Shown: positions 1 through 10,600 of the stretch, in pieces
Position numbering within the stretch: position 1 is the first letter of the stretch
Layout: each line of letters begins with the position of its first letter
Origin: Ascidia mentula
Lineage: Eukaryota; Chordata; Ascidiacea; Phlebobranchia; Ascidiidae
Length of the DNA: 64,000 nt
Direction of reading: 5' to 3'
Assembly (NCBI GenBank): GCA_947561715.1
Contig: OX387198.1
Span: 10,726,001-10,790,000 of the forward strand
Notes under the pieces: generated by a model
The model's input: the letters and a program-made list of their open reading frames with translations, nothing else
Databases searched by the model: none
Told to the model about the DNA's origin: nothing
Program-made: the position numbers and the translations under genes

Positions 1-10
1 TCACATTTAC

Positions 11-1563
11 TTGTTGGTGAAGTACTTTGCGCTTTTTATTGGCCGCGTCACTTGACAGTAGCGGTATATGGAAATGAGCATCAGGGTTGACATGGAAACT
101 TCACAACACACAGAACCGATGACAGCAGTCATGCTGCACAACCACATATGATTTTCGAGCACGTTTTGATAGCCCTGCAATGGAAAGAAAACAGTATTCC
201 CATGTACCGTTTGAAATAAAAGAATTATCACAATAGATACATATAACTTATAGAAAGAAAAAATGAAACAAGTAAATTTAAAGTCATCTGGCTTTTTTTG
301 CAAATATAAAGTCATCTTATATGCGCAAAAGAGCCATAATAATCAATGAGGTACCACAAAGTGGAAATCTGTGTGCCTGCTATAGTCTACCAGCTAGCAT
401 AGTGCCACATCAACAGCTGCACTGATGAGACCTTACAGGTCGAAACAGTGCGTGTATACACCCTGTCTGCAGCTCTCATAAAGTCATCTGTTTTATTAAT
501 ATGTTTTCATATGGGCTATATATACATATGTATAGATATATATTAGTTATATATATCAAGGAGTAGGACAGCTCGATTGAAAGAAAGACATTGAAGTTTA
601 TTTCTGTGCTATATTGCTGGCTACCCACTAAACAAACCAAAAATCACGTGTATGGCCATGCGGGTATAGCAATATAAAAACCGTCACGTCACATTAAAAG
701 TTACCGTGCGGTTAAAATGTTGGGTAAGACCATAGAAAGTGGCCATTAAAAGAACTGTAGCCGAATTTAATCGTTTTCTGATGATATTGTAAAGCAAATG
801 AACCCACAAATTGAATAAAACTTGCAGGTCCACATACTACTATGAACCTTCAGGTGACAGTGAACAGAAAACTTTCAAGTCAAATCAAAAATGTCTTACG
901 TTCAAAATGTTGGCTAAGACGAGAGGAAGATGCCATGCTGTGATCGCCAGATCGGCAACTGCGAGGTTGATGATGAAGGCGACTCCCATGTTCTTTAGTT
1001 TCTTCTCAGTCAGCGCCGTGGCAATAACGAACAGGTTGCCCGTTATTCCTGGAAGGACAAAACGCTGTGACTTTGTAGTGACAGTTATCCAATACTAACC
1101 GCACGCGCAATGAGTCTGTGGGAGGTCAAAGGTCTATTCGACTCTCCCAAAAAACTCTTCCAAATATCACTTAAACAGTAATCACTGACAAACAGTTTTA
1201 TCCGAATAAACATTTATATTTAAAGGAACTGTCATTCTGTTACAACCGACGTTTTAAACCGACATAACACGCCATTGGTTTGTAAATAACACGCGGTCTG
1301 ATTTGACCTAGAATGTTGTATGTTTTCGTGTCTTCTTAATTTGTAAGTTGTTTTGGATCCAACAATGCCAAATTAAGCTTCATTTGCAACGTATCACGCC
1401 AAAGAAAGAAAACTGAAAAAGAAATTATCAATAAAATTAGAGACGACTTACCGATAAGAATAACAAAAACCAGGTATGGAACTTCAAAGCCAAAATTTTT
1501 TATTGTGTTGGTCTCCACTGGACCCACTGCAGACGTTGTGTTATTAGCAAAGCTTGTTTCCAT
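11..1563 (-). CDS. Melatonin-receptor-like class A GPCR, tandem copy B (partial)
   Basis: Three coding exons are visible on the minus strand: 1452-1563 (start Met at 1563), 900-1048 and 11-174. The last ends at a GT donor, so the rest of the gene (TM4-TM7) lies beyond the left edge. Exon 1 encodes an Asn-rich extracellular N-terminus with N-glycosylation sequons (NNT) and the start of TM1 (VPYLVFVILIG). Exon 2 supplies the GN motif of TM1 and TM2 with NLAVADLAITAW. Exon 3 gives ECL1, the conserved Cys (MWLC) and TM3, ending in YRYCQV in place of DRY. The three exon lengths (112, 149, 164 nt) and phases match the complete downstream paralogue exactly. Family: rhodopsin class, closest in my memory to melatonin receptors. 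Ligand unknown. Confidence 0.85.
415..474 (+). ncRNA. Type I hammerhead ribozyme
   Basis: All conserved parts are present in order. Stem I 5' strand AGCTGCA is at 415-421, the CTGATGA core at 422-428, stem II GACC/GGTC (429-432 with 438-441, loop TTACA), the GAAA core at 442-445, stem III ACAG/CTGT (445-448 with 463-466) with an inner palindrome GTGTATACAC, the cleavage residue C467, and stem I 3' strand TGCAGCT at 468-474. Stem I is 7 perfect pairs and no core base deviates. It lies in intron 2 of GPCR copy B, antisense to that gene. Metazoan type I hammerheads are often carried by retrotransposon-related repeats; no element body is obvious around it. Self-cleavage is predicted, not shown. 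Confidence 0.88.
505..562. repeat. AT-rich simple sequence tract
   Basis: An imperfect TA/TATATA tract with ATATATAC and ATATAG interruptions, in intron 2 of GPCR copy B, sh­ortly after the hammerhead. A similar short ATATAT tract lies at about 4430-4448. No coding or structural signal beyond low complexity. Confidence 0.6.
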
Positions 1564-2911
1564 TCTTGTTTGTTTTACTTAATCGACAAAATATTCGATA
1601 TTTTTCCAAGTAAAATCAAATTCAATTATCACTCTGCGCTAATACCACAATAACTGGTACATCAATATTTCTGGTTTTCTAGAACAGGCTTGCTTCAAAT
1701 TTTGAGCGTGATATCGGCTGAAGTGCGGATCACAAACCTTTTACTCAACACATCTTATTTACAATTCAATAATATTTGCCGCATGTATAATATTCTCTTC
1801 AATATTTTAATGTTTTTACTAAGGCTTCTCGTTCAAAATGAAGAAATACTGTCACCCACAACTACAAACACCAAAACATTCTGTCAGTGCAAATTCTTTT
1901 AAACCAAGCAATTCGTGATATCTTGTCCCCAAATCACATACTCAATGAGGGGGAATTTACTGCATAATACAGAAACCTGGGACGGAGAATTGCTGCTTAC
2001 CAGTGCTTCTTCCTGATACAACGGGAAGAAGTCTTTACGCTTACGTCAACTGCATGCTTCCCGTGGTTAACCCCACATGCTTTATTATCTGATGATTATC
2101 ACGCGACGGTTGGCTGTCAAATCGTGGCAGTGACATGACTAAGCCGTCCCAGAACAACCTTAAATTCTCACTTTTTTGATTACATGAAACTTTTGTAATA
2201 TGTACATTTTCTGGACGTCATTGTATTGAATCTTGCGTACTTTTATAACGACATCAACCTCAAACCCGCGAACAAATGAGTTCATGTTTCCTTCCAACCT
2301 GTTGCACCAGCCCTATTGATATAAACGTACAGTATTTATTTAACCAAACCTGCAGCTTCAAGCTCAACGCATCGAAGACCGATGATCAAATTAAGCGAAT
2401 CGTAATTGGCTTCACTCAAAACAATCCTCCCGTTTTTTTGCGCAAGAGGAGCGCCTAAATATTCGAAGGAAGTTGATTGACTTCGCTATTCTCATTCAAT
2501 CAACTACATGAACAGGCGCACGCCGGGGGTTTTAGTGTGCAGTATTATAATTATTTTGTGACACTACACCAGATAGTGCTACACAGTGGTTTTAAAGTTG
2601 TTTTAGGTGTGGGATATCCAATGTGCATGCAGTATAACAGAATCCGACAAAGCGATAGGATAAGAAGACACGCAATTAAGGGAACTGTAGTTAGTTTTCG
2701 ATGTTTGTTCACTTTCACAAGATTTTGGGCACTGGTAACAACGAATATTTGGCATGTAAACAGAAGCAAAAACGGAATTTGTTTGGGATGTAACAATTCA
2801 CCTCGCTCCAGGCCGACACGCTCTGATACTGATAAAAAAGAAATAACATAAGAAGTTTTTGGTTCTTGTGCATTTTGCAGTAACAACTCTGTCAATCCAC
2901 AGAGGCTTCAG
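1564..2911. other. Intergenic spacer between the two GPCR copies
   Basis: About 1.35 kb between the start of GPCR copy B and the stop of copy A. It should contain the copy B promoter and the copy A 3' UTR. Open frames here (for example 2477-2851) show no domain, splice-site logic or recognisable protein. I see no clear poly(A) signal on the minus strand close to the copy A stop. Confidence 0.5.
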
Positions 2912-5900
2912 CTATCTGGGACGTGATTTCAGGCAATAGAAGCACGAAACGAACGGTTTTCCCAAACGACGAAGGATGTTCATGTATCCGTGTCGGAAGT
3001 TGCGATTGAACAAGCCGTAGATGATGCTGTTGATGGCACTGCACGAAAAACACAATTGAAGCCTAAATTTGCAGTATACGCGTTTTGAAGTTTCTAAATT
3101 TTTTTTGCTACCAAAACACCTTTGTATTTGTGAAAACCCTACACTCACCTTGCACGTCAATATATGTTAGTATTTTTTGCAAGAACGAAAAACCACTGCT
3201 GTTTTGACCTGTAAGGACTTAAGATCGCAGCATTGAATTAGACGGCACACAAATTTTCACTTTATAGCAATTTTTTGGTGAACTTATTCTGCTTCCAAAC
3301 ACACTACATTCAGAACTGAGAATTAAAGCATAAATTTATCCTTGCCTGTTGGTTAGCGCAAGCCAGCCGCTGAACCGAATGAAAAAGGGTGTTTTCAGCG
3401 GTCGTATGAGTGTCATCAACGCGTAGGGAGTCCAGAAAAGAATAAAAAACACAACCACGACGACGAGTGTTACAAACAGGTTGCGCTCCCGATCCGGGGT
3501 TTTCCCTTTTGGTTTCTTGTTGAACACTGTGTATCGGTTTGGAATAGTTGTGGTACTGCAATCGGTCAAAGTCAAATTCTCGGTGGATATCGCTGTGATT
3601 CTTTGCTGTAAATAGTTGATGTAAGCTTAGTTTACAAACTCAACTATGTATATGTCGATGACACTTTTAATAGACTTTCCTAACAAGGAAAACAATCAAT
3701 CGAAAAATAGATTAAAAAAATATATTTTGCGTGGCATCATTGGCAATGTACGAGGGGAAAGAAGTAGTGCGGTGGATTTGACTGAGCATGAAAAACTATC
3801 AATATTCATTTCGACACAAAATGCAGATAACAACGTCAACAAACACCGTACTAGTCGTTGAGATGTACCGACGTTGCTCTTCACAGCTTTAGACGTGTTC
3901 CTCACGTGTCTGTAACAAAACATTGAACAATTAAATCGAAAACTACTTTTACTACTAACAATAGATTGGTAATGGGAGTGTTTCATAAAATAAAGAAACA
4001 TATTTTTCGGCTGTTACATGTCACACCGATTTAAACAAAGGGAAACAAATGTTTGAATGCCAATGTTATCACATATTAAAATTTCCCGTGAAAATACAAA
4101 ACAGGTGTTCACATTTTTCATTGATGTTGGAGAGTCCACATAGTTTACAAAATTGGCCAGCTGGTACGAGCTGAAAAGACATGATTTATTACAGCCATTT
4201 GTTGTCACTCTTCCTTCCTTGTTTCACGTGCGTTGTTAACATAGGTTGTATACACATAAATTATACTTTAAACAAGGAACTGATGATACCGTAGGGTGAA
4301 AAAAAATCTTTCTGAATTTTAGTAGACTAATCCTGTTCGTGATGAAGCGAAATTAAGCTCGCGAAGCACGTGCAAATACAGTTTTAAACATTTAGTCTGT
4401 CCAAAACAGCGTACCAGCAATTACTGATATACATATATATATATATTTTTCTATATGTTTATAGGCTACAACTCGGTGATATAGTAGCTACGCGGCCATG
4501 CCTGATCCAAGCTGCGTTTACCTGGTAGGTTTGATAAAAAATCTCACAAGTAATTATTCAACCAAACAGACAAGCAGTACTTACAGAAATATGGAACCAT
4601 ACATGTACGCGGTGATTACAATCTGCAGAAAGATGGCCGCTATCACAACAAGGATGTTATAACCGAACGCACCTCTGTCGTCCCACATGCAAGCTTGTAT
4701 GTTAACATCGAAGTGAACAAGAGGTGGCCCACCTACAATAAAGTATGTGAACCCGTTGGATTATATTGTCGACTATTGGTAAATGCTACGCACCGAACCA
4801 GCCCGTCATCATTGGTAAAGCGATTAGAACACAGTAGACCCAAATGAGCGCAATCATCATCGCCTTATACCTGAAAAACATGGCATACTTCATTCATTGA
4901 ACTGTTCCAATTCATTGCTAACCAGGATTTATAAAACGGATCTTACAAAAACTAAAATTATATCTATCCGTGTATATAGCGCACTCCAGTGGTACTTTAC
5001 CATTAAAACACTTCAGGTAAATCACATTTACTTGTTGGTGAAGTACTTTGCGCTTTTTATTGGCCTCGTTACTTGACAATAGCGGTATATAGAAATCAGC
5101 ATCAGGGTTGACATGGAAACTTCGCAACAGAGAGAAGCCATGACAGCAGTCATGCTGCACAACCACATATGATTTTCGAGCACGTTTCGATAGCCCTGCA
5201 ATGGAAAGAAACAGTATTTTCTGATAGTAGCACAAAATTAAGGTATGATTGCTATATACGGCCTATGCATTGATATTCAACCCAAATTTATTATTTGTAT
5301 ACGTGTTCCGCATGAATGATTTGTTTATAAAACATGTATTCAATACTTGCGAGTTAGATTTACAACTAAAAACATATGAAATATATCGGGACAAATATGA
5401 TTAAATTTAAGTTAATTGTTTTCTGACAAGCTTGTACAGCAAATGAACCCACAAATTGCGTAAAACTCCATAGCAAAGGTGACAATCAACAGATAACCTT
5501 CAAGTCAAATCAAAAAATGTCTTACGTTCAAAATGTTAGCTAAGACGAGAGGAAGATGCCATGCAGTGATCGCCAGATCGGCAACTGCTAGGTTGATGAT
5601 GAAGGCGACTCCCATGTTCTTTAGTTTCTTCTCTGTAAGCGCCGTTGCGATAATGATCAGGTTGCCCGTTATTCCTGAACAGACAGAAATGCGTGCATCT
5701 CGGCCAATATTCCAACGTGATCTTGCAATTACTTAATTGAATAAGTTTGCGGTAACATTAATAGTTATGCAACAAAATAATTAATTTTTATTTTTATATA
5801 GTTGTATAACTTTGGAATGAAACACTGCTGTTGTTAAAACATGAAAAATATAAAACCATCCTGTCCTTGCTGGAGGAATTGTCCCGAACTTGTAGATCAG

Positions 5901-6115
5901 GGCCGAACCCCCTTGTGCAGAAACACACTCACACAAAATTAGAGGCCTGTGTAACTTACAAATCGATATTTTAGAGGCGACCAATTAGGATAACAAAACT
6001 TACCGATTAGAATAACAAAAACCAGGTATGGGACTTCAAAGTTGAAGTTGTATATTGAGTTGATCTCATACGAGACCGCAGCAGACGATGTGCTGTTAAC
6101 CAAGCTTGTATTCAT
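2912..6115 (-). CDS. Melatonin-receptor-like class A GPCR, copy A (complete)
   Basis: Eight exons on the minus strand: 6004-6115, 5526-5674, 5032-5195, 4794-4870, 4585-4732, 3852-3909, 3346-3605 and 2912-3038. They total 1095 nt, or 364 aa plus stop. All introns are GT-AG except intron 7, whose donor is GC (AACAG|GCAAGG). The start at 6115 is chosen because it aligns with copy B; an in-frame Met 36 nt upstream (6151) is possible. Visible: sequons at the N-terminus, TM2 NLAVADLAITAW, ECL1 Cys, TM3 ending YRYCQV, ECL2 Cys (QACMWDD), TM6 FWTPYAL, and TM7 NSIIYGLFNRNFR, which strongly recalls the melatonin-receptor NAIIYG motif. A basic, cysteine-bearing tail follows. It is a plasma-membrane receptor with unknown ligand and G-protein partner. 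A Tre1/moody/GPR84-like receptor is the main alternative. Confidence 0.88.
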
Positions 6116-6851
6116 AATCGTATATTTGTCTTCACTGGGCAATCGATTCATTTGATAAAATGAGTTTCCAATTAGTCAAACTACTGCTTTGCACTGCGCC
6201 ACGAGCAAGTTTATTGGCACACTTAATTCGCAAAATGGAAATTCAATATCTAGTTTCCTGAAAACATGTTTGTAAAATTATTTGACATTGACGACCGCAA
6301 GTAGATTCAAAAACTTATTATCTCCTTAAAGATGGCAATCGTCCTTGGAAGCCAACCAACACGACTGGCATATCTTTAAACGTTAAAGAAGAGATTTTTT
6401 CCGAGCTGCAAAGGCAACAAACTCTGGCAATGTATTAATTACACGACTGTCGACGATTGTATTGCGAGTAGCAAATACCACTTTCTCACCTGTTAGAGGA
6501 CCACCTGTCTCCGAATCACTAATACTGCTCAATATCTAGCAAATGATTAGCATGTGACAATCACAATAAAACCTGACCAAACGGCCAATGAAAGCCGAAC
6601 TTCTTTCTACAGAACTTGATTTAAAACGTAAAAGGAAGAAATCCTTGAAATACGTCAACCAGTTCCCGTGCCTGTCACTTGAAAGTACGACTTAACTTTC
6701 TCCATAAAAAAGGACGGATGGGTGATATTTCGTGACAGCAGTGGCATCACAATATTAAATGGTGGGTGGACAACCATAACCAGTTTTAATTTTCTACTTA
6801 ATATGAAATTTTCATCATTATAACTTTACTAAACATTATCTTGTACGTTCG

Positions 6852-6859
6852 TGACGTCA
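6852..6859. promoter_or_regulatory. CRE-like site (TGACGTCA)
   Basis: A perfect palindromic CREB/ATF site in the divergent region between the GPCR copy A start (6115) and the RyR start (7647), about 790 bases upstream of the RyR ATG. Occupancy is not known. Confidence 0.4.
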
Positions 6860-7209
6860 TCAATCTGTCAACTTAAAAAAATGTGTGATTTACATCATGT
6901 ATTTGGATTGCCTGTAGCGCGATTGACAGACAAGTTAAAGAATCTATGGGGTCGCAAAAGCAGGAAAAGTGTTTAAATAATCAACATCACTTGTAAATTT
7001 CGGTGGACAATTTGAGAATTCGGTATCCCAGCTTTTGTACAAATATAAACCCCATCAACTTACATTTTTTGTTACATCAACAACGGCGCCTTCTCGGACC
7101 TAATGCATTTGACCGACGATCAATAACCGGGTTACCAGCTGATAAGATCCCGTCCATCAATCACTGGGCCGTGACGACGCTTTGTTTTGTCACAGTTGAA
7201 ACCCGTGAT

Positions 7210-7244
7210 CAGCTGACTCCCGCAAGCAGCTGTGACGTCACGTG
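7210..7244. promoter_or_regulatory. E-box/CRE cluster upstream of RyR
   Basis: Within 35 bases there are two CAGCTG E-boxes (7210-7215, 7227-7232), a perfect CRE TGACGTCA (7233-7240) directly abutting the second, and an overlapping CACGTG (7239-7244). The cluster is about 400 bases upstream of the RyR ATG. CAGCTG is a MyoD-type E-box, and ascidian tail-muscle enhancers are known to combine CRE, MyoD and Tbx6 sites. I found no convincing Tbx6 site next to it. A muscle role is inference. Confidence 0.45.
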
Positions 7245-7646
7245 TCAAACCTGGAGTCTGCCATTCGTCCCGTAGATCGATTGCGCAAGGCGACACCGGC
7301 GCCTGAGCTTTCTGACGTGCAATGTAGAATCACAGTTGACACTATGGGCTTTGACAGTAAGTAGACGTTGTATTCTTGAGAAGGAATCGACGTGTTTTGG
7401 TCTGTTGTAGTTTAAGAAAAGGTGTGTCAAAGCCATGGTCAAACGTGTATGGGGTGTTTTAACGTAAATCTTGAAACGAGGCACGTTTAGGGTTTCGAAA
7501 TTTTTGTGTGCATTAAGAAAAGCTACTTCGTTGCCGCATATTCATTATTCATGAAGCAGACTTAACCGAATCGTGATTCTATTAGGTCAGGAACGATAGT
7601 GATTTGAAGGGATCTGAATTAGTAGCTGGTGTCGGAGAATTCGGGT

Positions 7647-10600
7647 ATGGCAGAAGGCGGCGAAGGCGAAGAGGAAGTTCACTTTCTACGCACGGTAAGC
7701 ACATCGTGCTGCTCAGAGATAAATAACAAACAAACTGCAGTATTTGTTGAAAATGCCAATGCACAGAATCGTTGTTTATTTTTTTGCTGTGTAAATGTGA
7801 GCTTGGGTTCTGTCTAAAGTCCGTAGTTGATGGTATCCCTGGCAAATACAACTTCTTTACCGAAAAGATTGTTTTCATTGAAATGCGTTTAACATCCTAA
7901 GTTAATAATCAGTGGAAAGTAATAAAAACCTTCATCGTGCGAAACACAAAAATGGTCCAAATAATAGCCAAAGTATTCGCATTTCTTCAGGCATTTCCTT
8001 CATAGTAAAACGTCGATAAACCGTGTCTATTATTTACATTGACTTTCAGTTAAGCTTCACCAGGGTTACGAGTTTTGTTGATATGTTTAGCTCAAAGTGT
8101 ACGAAGCAGCCCAAACTTGACTTGAAGATGTTTGCTTTTCGTAACAAATGTTACGGGAGTAAAGGTGTCCGCAGAGAGCTGTAAGGTTGCGTCATCGGCG
8201 TCCTCCCAATTAATCGACGACCTCACATTCTTCCACGCGCCCAAAATAACGCGTCGCGACAACTCCCTAGGGACAGGGCAATAATCCTGAAGCAACTTGT
8301 GTTGTTTTGTCATCAGACTAGACTGCATCGATCGCGATTAGCGCTGATTTAAGTTGCCATGTATTCTGCAATGCCTAATTGGTTGCCTTACTGCAAAATC
8401 AACAATTTTCGATTATTCGGCCCTTTAAAACAAATGGATATTTTCAAAAATCAATGAGAATGATTCTTAATCTATTCCCTTCATTGTTTCAAGCTTTCAA
8501 GCCAAATACGGAAATATAAATATAAATAAATAGGTTGTAGACATAAGACTGATACGGCACGTTTCATAATTTGATAAATATTTACATAACACATAAACTA
8601 GACGTATCCACATAACCTAACTGCGTCAATTAACACCTGAACATCTGCAATATGGATGTATGTTCAATTAAAGTGCATGTGACACGGTCATATCAACTCA
8701 AAAGAAAAACAAAAAGGGTCACAATTTCAAGCCTGCATTATGTCTACAATATATTATTCATTTATATAATTATATATAAACTAATTTAAGGTTTAGGCAG
8801 TATATGGTACCTTAATAAATAATCCGCAAACATACAATCATTTTACGCCCGGTCCACGTGCTTTTGGTACCTGTACATATACTGAGGATTTGTGTGTTAT
8901 AAATTGGACAAATCAAGGCTGTGTTGATTAGTTCGTCCAATACTAAAGCTGTACATTTAGTTGCCAAAAAGGCACACAGCTGTTCGAGTTTAAATCGCAA
9001 GCGTTGTACTTAACAGGACGATGAAATCTACCTCCAGTGTATTTCGTCCAAAGAAGGGTCGAAGCTTTGTCTCGCTGCTGAGGGGTTCGGCAATCGACTT
9101 TGCTACGTCGAGCATGCTTCCGACGACAAAGTAAGAAAAGGAACCTTTTTTTAATTGGAAATATCGTTTTTTTAGCAATGGGATATATGTACAGTGAATT
9201 GTAATTAGATAATAATTTTTTATCACATATCGCACACCGTTTTACTATTTGCATCAGGCAAACATGGTGGATTATAAACGGTTGTAAACCGATAGATTTG
9301 GTTGAGATTTTGCTTGTTAACTGCGTAGACACCATTCTATGGATGAGCATTTAATGTTCTTGTAATATCCATAGTTTTGTTTATCTCCTTTTTTTGAAAA
9401 CGTGACACATGCGTAAAAATCAAGTATCAAGTTGCTCAGGACAAATGGGTTGAGTGACTTTAACACAATATTTTTATGCTTCATGGCAGGACATCCCTAC
9501 AGATGCGCCCAGATGCATGTTCGTCTTGTCCCAAGCGTTGTCCGTGCGAGCTCTGCATGAACTGCTCGCCCATGATGACGTAAGTTGTATACATAGATAG
9601 CGGACGCGACTTTTGTTTGGTGCGCATTTCGTAGGACCGGTAAGGTCATCTTATCATCTGTTTGTGTTGGTCGATCTTAGCGCTATGTCACCTCACCAAT
9701 TTTCGGCGTTCATTTCCACATTTTACCATTTCTTTCTGACGTGTGCATTATAATCTTCTCATACAAATCTTCAACTTCTTTTTTTGCATTTCACTTTCCA
9801 TTTCCTAAAAATCGCATTTTGCTTCCACTTCACTATCACATCGCACGTGGCAACCGACAGTGTTTGGAAGAATTCGCCGACGAGATCGACGCTAAGCCCA
9901 GCCTAACTGCTGACGAGCAGGCAAGACTTAGCAACGTGCATGTCGTGTGATGGGAACGGCTTTTTTTTTTATTTACTTCCTTTTGCTGTTTGTTGTTGGC
10001 GAAAACCACTGGCGTGTGCCACAAACAGGTTACCTATTTGGGAGTGGTACTAAATTTAAATGTCCATTTTTTCGTGTTTTTGCCAGTGCAACGTTACATT
10101 TCGTCTCTCGTTTAGCCAGAGGCTTGCTTAGCCTGCATTGAGTGGTTTAGATCCTCGTTTTTTGCTGCTTTGTGGTTTTCAAGTGCAAAAACTTTGTTAT
10201 AACACGCAATAACTCGTTTTCGGCAAGGGATAAAACGATGTATGTTGTGTTTAGACTGAAGGGAGTTCGACTCACAGTCGAACACTTTTGTACGGCAACG
10301 CTATCCAACTTCGTCACGATCTTAGTGGAATGGTGAGTTGTTGTTTGTACAAAAAACATTTTTAAAATTAGGAAACTGTTTTCAACAATTGTAAGTTCGA
10401 TATTTTCAGATAATTACTTGCTCAATTTAAGCTATTTGTATATCTAGGTGCAAAATAGTTGAGTAGTGCGACCGGAAAAGCCAAAGCTAATATGCTAGTC
10501 ATTAAGCAGACGTTTCTGTTCAGTTGTCTGCCTGCCTAGCTTTGCGCACGCCTTGCTGCAACTCGTTCCTACTTAGCACTGATGATAAACGCAATGGTGT

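Noticed and set aside
2477-2895. Overlapping plus and minus open frames near the GPCR copy A 3' end
   Set aside because: Neither shows a domain, splice logic or coding-like composition; likely 3' UTR and spacer.
4276-4300. CTGATGATACCGTAGGGTG as a ribozyme core
   Set aside because: No GAAA box in the right place and no closing stems.
6116-6151. Upstream Met of GPCR copy A as the start codon
   Set aside because: In frame, but the paralogue begins at the position equivalent to 6115 and exon 1 is then the same length in both copies. Kept only as an alternative.
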